DNA of 64,000 bases from JBCAXA01 sp038534295 (GTDB taxonomy: Bacteria > Pseudomonadota > Gammaproteobacteria > Steroidobacterales > Woeseiaceae). The notes under the pieces are model-generated. The model saw nothing but the letters and a program-made list of their open reading frames with translations, was not told where the DNA came from and ran no database searches. The stretch covers positions 1,736,001 through 1,800,000 of the forward strand of contig JBCAXA010000001.1 of the NCBI GenBank assembly GCA_038534295.1, written 5' to 3'. Of this stretch, positions 8,981 through 19,440 are shown piece after piece (within the stretch, counting starts at the first letter, position 1; each line of letters starts with the position of its first letter). The translations under genes and the position numbers were made by a program.

Positions 8981-9919
8981 GTGCAGCAGCTGCTCGAGCA
9001 TGACATCGTCGCCATCGATGTCGACTACGTCCGCCCTGGCCTCGCCACCAGTCACCTGATTGTTGCCGACGGGCGCGCCGCCTACGTCGATACCGGCACC
9101 ACGCACAGCGTCTCGCGCTTGCTCCAAGCGCTCGACACGTTCGATCTCGAGCCGGATGCCGTCGATTTCGTGTTTCTGACCCACATTCACCTCGACCACG
9201 CGGGCGGGGCCGGTGCATTGATGCGCGAGCTCCCAAACGCTCGGTGCGTTGTGCATCCGCGCGGGACGCGTCATCTTGCCGATCCAACGAAACTCATTGC
9301 CGGCTCGATCGCGGTGTACGGCGAACAACGCTTTCGTGCGCTGTACGGCGATATCGACCCTATTCCCTCTGATCGACTGATCAGTGCCGAGGACGGGTTC
9401 CGGTGTTCGCTGGCAAGCCGCGAATTTGAGTTCTTTCACACCGAAGGCCATGCGCGACATCATCACTGCATCGTCGACAGCGCATCGGGCGGTATTTTCA
9501 CCGGTGACAGTTTTGGTCTTTCGTACCGCGAACTCGATTCGCCGCGCGGTCCGTTTGTATTTCCGACCACGACGCCGGTGCATTTCGATCCGGAGGCCGC
9601 GCACGCGAGTGTCGACGCCATTGCGGCGAAGTCACCGACCAAACTGTTTTTGACGCACTACAGCGAAATCGCCTTCGACCCGCGATTCGTCGCGGACATG
9701 CACACGGCCCTGGACGCCTTCGTGCGCTTGACCGAAGCCCATGCCGGCGACGCCGACATGGAGACCAACCTTGCAACCGCACTCGAGGACTATCTGCTCG
9801 AGCGTTTGGCCGAACACGGCTCGACTCTGTCCGTCGCTGAGCAACGCCAGGTCGTTGCGATGGATTGCGAGCTCAATGCGCAGGGACTCGTGCATTGGTG
9901 GCAGCGCTATCGTGCCTGA
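8981..9919 (+). CDS. MBL-fold metallo-hydrolase
   Basis: This 312-residue protein with a GTG start has the metallo-beta-lactamase metal motif THIHLDHAGG (near residue 68; HxHxDH). Later metal ligands are likely in TEGHARHHH (near residue 155) and FTGDSFG (near residue 172). The C-terminal third, after LTHYSEI, is helical and longer than in minimal MBL proteins. It is cytoplasmic by absence of a signal peptide. Substrate is not identifiable; glyoxalase II-like thioesters or lactones are possible. It lies directly downstream of the cytochrome c4 gene. Confidence 0.85.
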   Translation: MQQLLEHDIVAIDVDYVRPGLATSHLIVADGRAAYVDTGTTHSVSRLLQALDTFDLEPDAVDFVFLTHIHLDHAGGAGALMRELPNARCVVHPRGTRHLADPTKLIAGSIAVYGEQRFRALYGDIDPIPSDRLISAEDGFRCSLASREFEFFHTEGHARHHHCIVDSASGGIFTGDSFGLSYRELDSPRGPFVFPTTTPVHFDPEAAHASVDAIAAKSPTKLFLTHYSEIAFDPRFVADMHTALDAFVRLTEAHAGDADMETNLATALEDYLLERLAEHGSTLSVAEQRQVVAMDCELNAQGLVHWWQRYRA

Positions 9920-9969
9920 GCGGTCGCGCCGTCCGACACAATTCTTAACAGTGTCGATAACGCATTGAA

Positions 9970-9997
9970 TTGACATTGAAAGCGCAACCCGCAGAAT
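9970..9997 (+). promoter_or_regulatory. Candidate sigma70 promoter for the ompA-like gene
   Basis: A perfect -35 TTGACA at 9970-9975 is followed after 16 bp by CAGAAT (4 of 6 to TATAAT). Transcription would start near 10004 and give a short leader containing the strong Shine-Dalgarno GGAGGG (10060-10065), 6 bases before the ATG at 10072. Confidence 0.5.
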
Positions 9998-10071
9998 ACG
10001 CAGCGTCGCTGTGTGACAGTTCGGTCTAAGATCCGGGGCACTCGTCTTCGCTCCGCTCGAGGAGGGACCAA

Positions 10072-11325
10072 ATGATGAACAAGCTTGTGGCAGGGACCGC
10101 GCTTTGCGCACTTTTGACAGGTGCGATTGATGCGTCGGCCCAGGACGTTGGCGAATGGTACGTAGCGCCCGGCGCCGTCTTTTTCGATGACGATCCGGAT
10201 CGTCTGGTCGATGACGGTTTTTCCGGCGCGCAGCTTGCGATCGGTAAAGCCATCTCCCGTTACATTAACTTTGAAGCTTTCGGTCAGGTCACCGACAACG
10301 ATGGTGTCGTCAACCTTGAAAGCAACGAAATCGGTTTCAACGTTCTCGGTGTCGCCAACCGCGACGCCAGTTTCTCGCCGTTCCTGCTCGGCGGTCTCGG
10401 TATTGTCCGCGATGAATTCGACGACGCGCGCGGCGACGACCGGCGCAGCGCCGTTTCGCTGGGCGCCGGATTTCTATTGGACTTCGGCGAAAGCCCAATA
10501 TCGCTGCGCGGCGATTGGCGCTACCGGGCGCAACTCGACGGTGACGATTTCCAAGATCGTATCGCCACCCTTGGACTGCAGGTCGGCATCGGCGGCGGCG
10601 AACCACGCAGCGTCGACAGCGACGGCGACGGCGTTGAGGACAGTGCCGATGCTTGCCCGGGAACGCCGTTGGGCGCTGCGGTCGATGCACGCGGCTGCGA
10701 ACTCGACGACGACGGTGACGGCGTTGCGAACTCGAAAGACGCTTGCCCGAATACGCCTGCCGGCGCGCGCGTAGATGCGCGCGGTTGTCCACCGCCAGTG
10801 GACAGCGACGGCGACGGTGTCGCGGACGATACTGACGAGTGTCCGAACACGCCCGCCGGTGCTCGCGTTGATGCGCGCGGCTGCGAACTCGACGATGATG
10901 GCGACGGCGTCGTCAATTCGAAAGATCGCTGCCCGAACACACCGGCCGGTACGCGGGTCGACGTTAACGGTTGCGAGATTACCGAGGTCATTGAACTGCC
11001 TGGCGTCAACTTCGCGTCAAACTCCGATCAACTGCTACCGGGGTCCGAGCGCGTGCTCGACGATGCTGCCGCAACACTGCGTCGCTATCCGGAGCTCATC
11101 GTAGAAGTCGCCGGTCACACCGACAGTGACGGTTCGGCCGCTTACAACGAAGGGCTGTCCGAGCGCCGCGCCGAAACGGTAATGAACTACCTGGTCGATC
11201 GCGGTGCCAATGCGGCGAACCTGTCGGCACGCGGGTACGGCGAGGCGGAACCGATCGCCGACAACGCAACGCAGGCTGGCAAGGCCGCGAATCGTCGCGT
11301 CGAGCTGCGCATCAGCGAACAGTAA
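10072..11325 (+). CDS. OmpA-family outer-membrane protein with thrombospondin type 3 repeats
   Basis: This 417-residue protein starts with a signal peptide cleaved near DASAQD. Residues about 25-180 form an N-terminal beta-barrel region. Four Asp-rich TSP3-type calcium-binding repeats (pattern DxDGDGVxDxxDxCPxTPxGxxVDxxGC) span about 182-302. A C-terminal OmpA/MotB peptidoglycan-binding domain (about 305-417) has AGHTDSDG, NxxLSxRRA and NRRVELRI. The protein would tether the outer membrane to peptidoglycan, as in OprF-like porins. The repeats are also repeated at DNA level (10612-10980). It is a single-gene unit with its own promoter and a strong terminator. Confidence 0.93.
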   Translation: MMNKLVAGTALCALLTGAIDASAQDVGEWYVAPGAVFFDDDPDRLVDDGFSGAQLAIGKAISRYINFEAFGQVTDNDGVVNLESNEIGFNVLGVANRDASFSPFLLGGLGIVRDEFDDARGDDRRSAVSLGAGFLLDFGESPISLRGDWRYRAQLDGDDFQDRIATLGLQVGIGGGEPRSVDSDGDGVEDSADACPGTPLGAAVDARGCELDDDGDGVANSKDACPNTPAGARVDARGCPPPVDSDGDGVADDTDECPNTPAGARVDARGCELDDDGDGVVNSKDRCPNTPAGTRVDVNGCEITEVIELPGVNFASNSDQLLPGSERVLDDAAATLRRYPELIVEVAGHTDSDGSAAYNEGLSERRAETVMNYLVDRGANAANLSARGYGEAEPIADNATQAGKAANRRVELRISEQ

Positions 11326-11351
11326 GTCCGTAAAAGCGGGTTACAGTAAAA

Positions 11352-11383
11352 CCCCGGCAGACGCCGTCTGCCGGGGTTTTTTG
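11352..11383 (+). terminator. Rho-independent terminator after the ompA-like gene
   Basis: A perfect 12-bp stem (CCCCGGCAGACG against CGTCTGCCGGGG) with a minimal loop is followed by TTTTTTG. It ends only 12 bp before the rsmG start, separating the two transcripts. Confidence 0.92.
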
Positions 11384-11394
11384 TCGCCGCCGCC

Positions 11395-12024
11395 ATGAAC
11401 GATTCACTCAAGCGCAAACTCGATCTCGGTCTCGAGACACTGGGCGTTGCCGCCAGCGATGCGCAGCGCAACGCTATGCTCGAGTTGGTCGAACGACTCG
11501 TGCACTGGTCAACCAAAGTCAATCTGACGTCGATTCGCGAGCCGGCCGCGATTATCGAGCGGCATCTATTTGACAGCCTGACGCTCAGTTCGAGGATTCA
11601 CGGCGCGCGGGTGCTCGATATCGGCACGGGCGGCGGTTTTCCCGGTTTGCCGCTGGCGATCGTGCGGCCTGATGTCGAGTTCGTACTGCTCGACGCGGTC
11701 GCCAAGAAAATCCGCTTCGTGACGCAAATGGCGGCCGAGCTCGGACTCGACAACGTCACCGGGCTGCACGCCCGGCTACCCGAATACCGCTCGGACCGGC
11801 TATTTTCCACAGTAACGGCCCGCGCTTACGCGACTCTCGACGGCATTGTCAGCGACTGCGAGCATCTTCTCGCTGACGGTGGCAGAATTCTGGCCATGAA
11901 AGGCCGCTCGCCAGAGGACGAGTTGGCCGCGCTAGACGAGACCTGGCAGACCACCGTCGTCGCACTCGAGGTTCCTGAGCTCGACGAGCAGCGCCACGTT
12001 GTCGTACTCGAAAAGCGGCGCTGA
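11395..12024 (+). CDS. rsmG: 16S rRNA (guanine527-N7)-methyltransferase RsmG (GidB)
   Basis: This 209-residue protein has the normal RsmG length. It methylates G527 of 16S rRNA with S-adenosylmethionine. Family features are the N-terminal helix with NLTSIRE (near residue 41) and RHLFDSL (near residue 51). The SAM motif VLDIGTGGGFPGLPLAI follows near residue 64, then VTARAYATLD. It is followed after 7 bp by parA, as in many gammaproteobacteria, although its usual upstream neighbour mnmG is 8 kb away. Confidence 0.96.
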   Translation: MNDSLKRKLDLGLETLGVAASDAQRNAMLELVERLVHWSTKVNLTSIREPAAIIERHLFDSLTLSSRIHGARVLDIGTGGGFPGLPLAIVRPDVEFVLLDAVAKKIRFVTQMAAELGLDNVTGLHARLPEYRSDRLFSTVTARAYATLDGIVSDCEHLLADGGRILAMKGRSPEDELAALDETWQTTVVALEVPELDEQRHVVVLEKRR

Positions 12025-12031
12025 GCAAATA

Positions 12032-12856
<825 letters not shown>

Positions 12857-12867
12857 GTCGAACGACT

Positions 12868-13752
12868 ATGGCGACAAAACGTAAAGGTCTCGGGCGCGGT
12901 CTCGAAGCGCTACTGAGCTCGGCACAGCCCGCCGAGACACCGGAACAAAAAGACAATCTCGCCAACGCAGCGACCTTGCCGGTCGAGGCGCTAAAGCGCG
13001 GCCGCTATCAGCCGCGCGACGACATGCGCCAGGATTCGTTGGCGGAGCTCGCCGAATCGATTCGCGCGCAAGGTCTCATTCAGCCAATCGTCGTGCGGCC
13101 GCTCGGCAATGTCGCCGACGGCGAACCGAGTCATGAGATCGTCGCCGGTGAGCGGCGTTGGCGGGCGGCGCAGTTGGCCGGGCTCGCCGATGTGCCGGTG
13201 GTTGTTCGCGACGTCGACGACGAAGCCGCGATGGCGATGGCGCTGGTCGAAAACATTCAGCGCGAGGATCTGAACCCGCTGGAAGAAGCGATTGCGCTGA
13301 AACGGCTGATCGCCGAGTTCGATTTGACGCACGAAGAAGCCGCGAAGGCGGTCGGGCGGTCTCGCGCGGCGGTCACCAATCTGACCCGACTCACCGAATT
13401 GCCGCCCGATGTGCAGGCATTGCTCCGCGAGCGCAAGCTCGATATGGGTCACGCGCGCGCCCTGCTCGGTATTGACGATCCCAAGCTGCAGCTCGATATT
13501 GCGCGGCGCGTGGCTACCGACAAGCTGTCGGTGCGCGCCGTCGAGGCACTGATCAAAGCGGCGCGTAAACCAAAGGCGCCCGCGCGCAAAACGCCATCGA
13601 AAGACGCCGACGTTCGGCGACTCGAGCAAGCACTGTCAGAAAAGCTCGGCGCGACGGTCGAGGTCGATGCGGGCACCAGCGGCGCTGGCCGCATCGTTAT
13701 TCGCTTTCACAGCCTCGATGAGCTCGACGGGATCGTCGATCACATCAGATAA
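12868..13752 (+). CDS. parB: Chromosome partitioning protein ParB (Spo0J), CTPase clamp
   Basis: This 294-residue protein has the standard order. An N-terminal ParA-interacting tail (KGLGRGLEALL) is followed by the nucleotide/clamp domain with RYQPR, ELAESIRAQGLIQPI and GERRWRAA (CTP-binding C-motif region). A helix-turn-helix with VGRSRAAVTNLTRL follows, then a linker rich in Lys/Pro and a C-terminal dimerisation domain ending DELDGIVDHIR. The parS target was not found near the gene by eye. The last 13 bp overlap the convergent EAL gene. Confidence 0.96.
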   Translation: MATKRKGLGRGLEALLSSAQPAETPEQKDNLANAATLPVEALKRGRYQPRDDMRQDSLAELAESIRAQGLIQPIVVRPLGNVADGEPSHEIVAGERRWRAAQLAGLADVPVVVRDVDDEAAMAMALVENIQREDLNPLEEAIALKRLIAEFDLTHEEAAKAVGRSRAAVTNLTRLTELPPDVQALLRERKLDMGHARALLGIDDPKLQLDIARRVATDKLSVRAVEALIKAARKPKAPARKTPSKDADVRRLEQALSEKLGATVEVDAGTSGAGRIVIRFHSLDELDGIVDHIR

Positions 13753-14909
13753 GCGTAGGTTACTTCCTCGCCGTCACCGCCAGCGGTGGCGTACTGATGC
13801 TGAATGATCTCGGGCATCACGGCTTCCGATACCAGATAACCCTGCAGCTTGTCGCAGTGGATCTGCCCGAGCACTTCAAAGACTTCCTCACTTTCGACGC
13901 CCTGCGCGCAAACGTCGATACCGAGGTTGTGAGCCATTTTGGTCAGTGCGGCCAGCGACTGATTGGCGGTCTCGTTGCGCGCCTCGTCCATCAGCACGGA
14001 TGCGTGAATTTTGATTTCGTCGAATTCGACGGCGCCGAAAACCTCACGGCTCTCGTCCATGGCGCCAAAGTCTTCGAGCGCGACTTTGAAACCCGCTTCG
14101 CGCAAGTTTTGGATTGCCGCGCGGCGATCCGCCGGCATGACTTCACTCGCCGGCAGCTCAAACATGATCCGGTCCGTCGGTAGCTCGAACTCGCCGACGA
14201 TGTTGCTGAACGTCACGGCAAGGTCCGCATCGCTGGACAACAGCGTCGGCGACAAATTCACCGAACCGCCCAGATCGAGACCGGTTTTCTGCCAGCTCGA
14301 CAGTTGTTTCAACGTGGCCCGCAGCACGAGTTCGGTGATATCGCCCATTAGCCCGAACTCTTCGGCTTCGGGCAGAAAAAAGCGTGGGCCGATCAGTCCG
14401 TACGCCGGATGGCGCCAGCGAATCAGCGCTTCGACTTCCGAGGTTTGCCAGCGATCCTCGCCGGACACCCAGCGAACTTTCGGCTGGTACTGAATCAGGA
14501 ATTGCTGTTCGCGCACGGCAGCGACGAGCTCTTCGCGCTGAATCATCAACATCGCGTTGCGATAGTCGCGAATGCGATCGGCCAACGCATCGAGATTGGT
14601 GTTCGCCGGTAGCCACTGCACCCGCTTGTTGAGCTTTGCAAACATCTGCAGCGTGTACTGCTGCGGCGCCTGCTTTCGACATAACACGAGGATGCGAAGG
14701 TTGGGCTCGCTGGCGTGCACGGCCAGCGTCCCAACGAGGCTCGCATCGAGCTCGTCCTCGTCGAACAGCACGACGTTGCGACGCGAGGTCGACAAGGCTG
14801 TCGCCAGCGCCGATCGATTCGCGGCAACAGCGAGTTTTAGCTGGGCGTGCGAGGCAATGTGAGCAATATTGGGCAGTCGGCCGGTTTCATTACCGATGAT
14901 CAGCAGCAT
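13740..14909 (-). CDS. Degenerate EAL-domain protein with N-terminal receiver-like region
   Basis: The protein has 389 residues. About 1-115 looks like a receiver-type alpha/beta domain (VVLFDEDELD, LRILVLCRK) without a clear phosphorylation site. About 125-380 is an EAL domain with EALIRW (160-165), SVNLSP (N218), DxxKI (K300), GVE and LQGYLVS. Two features argue against normal c-di-GMP hydrolysis: the second Glu of the ELTES motif is replaced (ELPAS, 251-255), and loop 6 reads LEDFGAM rather than DDFGTG. The protein is therefore better read as a c-di-GMP binding or protein-interaction module, though weak activity cannot be excluded. It is a monocistronic minus-strand gene between parB and the atp promoter. 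Confidence 0.8.
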   Translation of the reverse strand: MLLIIGNETGRLPNIAHIASHAQLKLAVAANRSALATALSTSRRNVVLFDEDELDASLVGTLAVHASEPNLRILVLCRKQAPQQYTLQMFAKLNKRVQWLPANTNLDALADRIRDYRNAMLMIQREELVAAVREQQFLIQYQPKVRWVSGEDRWQTSEVEALIRWRHPAYGLIGPRFFLPEAEEFGLMGDITELVLRATLKQLSSWQKTGLDLGGSVNLSPTLLSSDADLAVTFSNIVGEFELPTDRIMFELPASEVMPADRRAAIQNLREAGFKVALEDFGAMDESREVFGAVEFDEIKIHASVLMDEARNETANQSLAALTKMAHNLGIDVCAQGVESEEVFEVLGQIHCDKLQGYLVSEAVMPEIIQHQYATAGGDGEEVTYAYLM

Positions 14910-15010
14910 GGATTGATCGACTCGTCAGGGGTGTCCGGATACGCCTGGGCGCAGCGTTTTTATCGGCCAATACCGGACTTGCTTTAGCCCCGCAACGACG
15001 TTTGGCGTTG

Positions 15011-15039
15011 TTGCATAGCAACACACCCCACCTTATAAT
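15011..15039 (+). promoter_or_regulatory. Promoter of the atp operon
   Basis: A perfect -10 TATAAT (15034-15039) lies 17 bp downstream of TTGCAT (15011-15016), giving a standard sigma70 spacing. Transcription would start near 15046, leaving a leader of about 160 nt before atpI. Confidence 0.7.
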
Positions 15040-15080
15040 GCCGCGGCTTTACGGAGGGCCTAAACGCTGGTTTGGCCCGG

Positions 15081-15127
15081 AAATGCCACCAGCCTTGGGG
15101 TCGCAACCAAGGAGCGTGGCATTTTTA
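15081..15127 (+). terminator. Terminator-like hairpin in the atp operon leader (possible attenuator)
   Basis: AAATGCCAC (15081-15089) pairs perfectly with GTGGCATTT (15116-15124). Inside, CCTTGG (15093-15098) pairs with CCAAGG (15107-15112), with a symmetric 3/3 internal loop and an 8-base apical loop. A short T-rich run (15122-15126) follows the GC-containing stem. The element lies between the predicted atp promoter and atpI, so it would either attenuate the operon or release a short RNA of roughly 80 nt. Confidence 0.6.
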
Positions 15128-15209
15128 TTGCCAGTACAACTGACAGCCGGCGTGTGGCCAAAGCCGCGACCGGGAAAAACCGCGCCCTCGTCCGGCGCTG
15201 CCGATCCCG

Positions 15210-15584
15210 ATGAATTCCGCGTTGCTGACGCTTGCACTTCAGGCGGCACTGAGCATCGTGCTCGCCCTTGTCGCGCTGGGGTTGTCTGGAAAGGTTGCCG
15301 CGTATTCGGTACTGCTCGGTGGGCTGGCGACAGTGCTGCCGAACGCGTACTTGGCAGCTCGGCTGGCGGCGCCATCCCTCCGTAACGACGCAGGCCGGTT
15401 GCTACGCACGGCGTGGGTCGGAGAAATCGGCAAAATTATGCTGACGGTCGCGGTGTTTGCGGTCGTCTTTGTTGCGGTGAAGCCATTATCGGCGCCGGCC
15501 TTGTTCGGTGCCTTCATTGCGACGCAGCTGGTGACGCTCGGAGTGTTGTTCTACGACGCACGTCGAGCGGAGACGAGTGTTTGA
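15210..15584 (+). CDS. atpI: ATP synthase accessory protein I
   Basis: This 124-residue, four-transmembrane-segment protein is the first gene of the atp operon. It has the AtpI pattern LLGGLATVLPNAYLAARL followed by two more hydrophobic helices. AtpI assists assembly or stability of the c-ring and may influence Mg2+ supply; it is dispensable in model bacteria. The Shine-Dalgarno is weak, which fits low expression compared with the structural subunits. atpB starts 17 bp downstream. Confidence 0.88.
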   Translation: MNSALLTLALQAALSIVLALVALGLSGKVAAYSVLLGGLATVLPNAYLAARLAAPSLRNDAGRLLRTAWVGEIGKIMLTVAVFAVVFVAVKPLSAPALFGAFIATQLVTLGVLFYDARRAETSV

Positions 15585-15601
15585 GGACTGAAAGCTAGAT
15601 C

Positions 15602-16450
15602 ATGGCAGGCGATGCGCACGGCGCCGGACAAACCACCGGCTACTACATCCAGCACCATCTCACCAACCTCCAGGTATGTAAGGTCGACGGCCAGTGGGTT
15701 TGGAACGACTGCGCCGGTCAGTTCTATGCCTTGAACGTCGACTCGATGTTCTTCTCCGTGGCGCTTGGGCTGCTATTCGTCTGGCTGTTCCGGCGGGCGG
15801 CAACCCGCGCGACCACCGGCGTACCGAGCAAATTCCAGGCCTTCGTCGAGATGTGTATCGAGTTCATCGACACATCGGTCAAAGAGACCTTCCACGCTAA
15901 GAACCCGCTGATCGCGCCACTGGCGCTGACGATCTTCGTCTGGGTGTTCTTCATGAACCTCATGGACTTGATCCCGGTCGACTGGCTGCCCGAGGCCGCC
16001 AAACTCGTCGGGATTGAATACCTGAAGGTCGTGCCGACCACCGACCTCAACGTCACGTTCGCGATGGCGCTCGGTGTGTTCTTCCTGACGATTTTCTATT
16101 CGATCAAGATGAAAGGGCTCGGCGGGTTTATTGGCGAGCTGACCCTACATCCGATTGCGCCGCCGAAAAAAGGCCTTGGCCTGCTCGCCGCGCCGCTGAT
16201 CATTGCGTTCAACTTCGTGCTCGAGTTTGTCGCGTTGATCGCCAAACCCGTATCGCTGTCGCTGCGCCTGTTCGGCAACATGTACGCCGGCGAACTGATC
16301 TTCATATTGATTGCGCTGCTGGGTATCTGGCAGCTGCCGCTGCACTTCGGTTGGGCGGTCTTCCACATCCTTGTAGTCACGCTACAAGCCTTCATATTTA
16401 TGATGTTGACGGTGGTTTATCTCGCGCTCGCGCACGAGACCGATCACTGA
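15602..16450 (+). CDS. atpB: F0F1 ATP synthase subunit a
   Basis: This 282-residue polytopic membrane protein forms the proton half-channels of F0. It contains the essential Arg in SLSLRLFGNMYAGE (near residue 223). The N-terminal region with HHLTNLQV and the penultimate helices with VVTLQAFIFMMLTVVYLALA are characteristic. It is second in the canonical atpIBEFHAGDC order. Confidence 0.97.
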   Translation: MAGDAHGAGQTTGYYIQHHLTNLQVCKVDGQWVWNDCAGQFYALNVDSMFFSVALGLLFVWLFRRAATRATTGVPSKFQAFVEMCIEFIDTSVKETFHAKNPLIAPLALTIFVWVFFMNLMDLIPVDWLPEAAKLVGIEYLKVVPTTDLNVTFAMALGVFFLTIFYSIKMKGLGGFIGELTLHPIAPPKKGLGLLAAPLIIAFNFVLEFVALIAKPVSLSLRLFGNMYAGELIFILIALLGIWQLPLHFGWAVFHILVVTLQAFIFMMLTVVYLALAHETDH

Positions 16451-16496
16451 GCAGCGGCTAAATTTTGACAATAACCATCCGTTACTGGAGAGAAAG

Positions 16497-16769
16497 ATGA
16501 GTCTTGTTATTGGTATGACTGCGATCGCGGTTGCACTGCTGATTGGCCTCGGCGCCCTGGGTGTCGGCATTGGCATGGGCCTTCTCGGTGGTCGTTTCCT
16601 CGAGGGCGCTGCACGTCAGCCGGAACTCGCTCCCATGCTGCAAACGAAAATGTTCCTCGTCGTCGCCCTGCTCGACGCCGTGGCCATGATCGGTGTCGGT
16701 ATTGCGCTGTTCTTCGCATTCGCCAATCCGTTCGTCGGTCAGCTGCAAGCTGCTGGCGTTGGCGCGTAA
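16497..16769 (+). CDS. atpE: F0F1 ATP synthase subunit c
   Basis: This 90-residue hairpin of two transmembrane helices has the Gly-rich first helix (LGALGVGIGMGLLGG), the polar loop ARQPE and the proton-carrying Asp in VVALLDAVAMIGVG. Asp rather than Glu and the absence of sodium-binding residues indicate a proton-driven ring. An excellent Shine-Dalgarno (GGAGAG) precedes the ATG, as expected for the most abundant subunit. Confidence 0.97.
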   Translation: MSLVIGMTAIAVALLIGLGALGVGIGMGLLGGRFLEGAARQPELAPMLQTKMFLVVALLDAVAMIGVGIALFFAFANPFVGQLQAAGVGA

Positions 16770-16815
16770 ACGCGGTCACACCCCTACGTCCTGACATCTA
16801 GCGGAGACCACAGCC

Positions 16816-17286
16816 GTGGATTTCAACATGACGCTGATTGGCCAGACGGTCGCGATGATCGTATTCGTCTGGTTCTGCATGAAGTTCATCTGGCCACCTC
16901 TGAGCGGCGCTATCGAAGCGCGTCAGCAAGAGATCGCCGACGGACTCGCCGCAGCGGAAAAAGGCCAGGCTTCTCTGGCTTCGGCCGAGGCGCAAATCGA
17001 GGCTGAAATCGCGAAGGCTCGCGAAGAAGCAGCCGGGATTCTCGATCAGGCGCACCAGCGCGCCAACGAGATCGTTGCCGAAGGTAAAGCGGAAGGTCAG
17101 CGCGAACGAGACCGCCAGCTTGCCGCGGCGCGGGCCGAGATCGAACAGGAAACCAACAAGGCGCGCGAAGAACTGCGCGGCCAGGTATCAGCCATCGCAC
17201 TTGCCAGTGCCGAGAAAATCCTGAAACGCGAGATCGATTCGAACGCGCACAGCGAGCTGTTGAATTCGCTGGCCGGCGAGATCTAG
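16816..17286 (+). CDS. atpF: F0F1 ATP synthase subunit b
   Basis: This 156-residue peripheral-stalk subunit has an N-terminal membrane anchor (TLIGQTVAMIVFVWFCMKFIWPPL) followed by a long charged coiled coil rich in Ala, Glu and Lys. The start is GTG at 16816, supported by alignment of the DFNMTLIGQ segment with the normal AtpF N-terminus and by an upstream GGAG. Length matches the E. coli subunit. Confidence 0.96.
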   Translation: MDFNMTLIGQTVAMIVFVWFCMKFIWPPLSGAIEARQQEIADGLAAAEKGQASLASAEAQIEAEIAKAREEAAGILDQAHQRANEIVAEGKAEGQRERDRQLAAARAEIEQETNKAREELRGQVSAIALASAEKILKREIDSNAHSELLNSLAGEI

Positions 17287-17295
17287 GAGCCCGCG

Positions 17296-17856
17296 ATGGC
17301 CGACAAGCAGACGCTGGCTCGACCGTACGCTCAGGCGATCTTCGATCTGGCGCGCGAGACCAACACGCTCGAGCAGTGGTCGCACGCGCTCGCGGCAGGG
17401 CGTGAGCTTGCCGCGAACGCTGATGTGATGGCGATCGTCAATCGGCCAACGATTTCAGAAGCCGATCAAATCGGGCTGCTGTCGTCACTGGCCGCCAGCC
17501 TCGGCGACTCCTATGTATTCGGCGACGCCAGTGGCGAGGGCTTAAACGTGCTCAAGCTGCTGATCGAAAACGATCGCATCGCGGTACTGCCGGAAATCGC
17601 CGACCACTACGAAACGCTGAAATCCGAAATCGAGCAAACGGTTGACGCGACCGTGACATCGGCCGTCGAACTGTCCGAGGACTCGTTGGCGAAAATTCGC
17701 GATGCACTCGCGAAGCGACTGGGCCAACACGTGTCGCTATCGACAGCGATCGACCCGGACCTAATCGGCGGCGCAGTGATCAGCGCTGGAGACTTTGTAA
17801 TTGATGGTTCAGTGAAGACCCGCCTCGCACGGCTGGCCAACGCACTGACCCACTAA
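17296..17856 (+). CDS. atpH: F0F1 ATP synthase subunit delta
   Basis: The 186-residue protein has the delta N-terminal helical bundle starting TLARPYAQAIFDLA and the C-terminal segment DPDLIGGAVISAGDFVIDGSV, which contacts subunit b. It links F1 to the peripheral stalk. atpA starts 12 bp downstream behind a good Shine-Dalgarno (AAGAGGAAA). Confidence 0.96.
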   Translation: MADKQTLARPYAQAIFDLARETNTLEQWSHALAAGRELAANADVMAIVNRPTISEADQIGLLSSLAASLGDSYVFGDASGEGLNVLKLLIENDRIAVLPEIADHYETLKSEIEQTVDATVTSAVELSEDSLAKIRDALAKRLGQHVSLSTAIDPDLIGGAVISAGDFVIDGSVKTRLARLANALTH

Positions 17857-17868
17857 GAGGAAACCGAC

Positions 17869-19410
<1,542 letters not shown>

Positions 19411-19440
19411 TCTTGGTCGACAACCAGTCAGGGTAGAGAA

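Noticed and set aside
15002..15385. A 127-codon + frame across the atp promoter leader and atpI
   Set aside because: It starts inside the predicted promoter, runs out of frame through atpI and has no ribosome-binding site; atpI in the other frame has a clear membrane-protein pattern.
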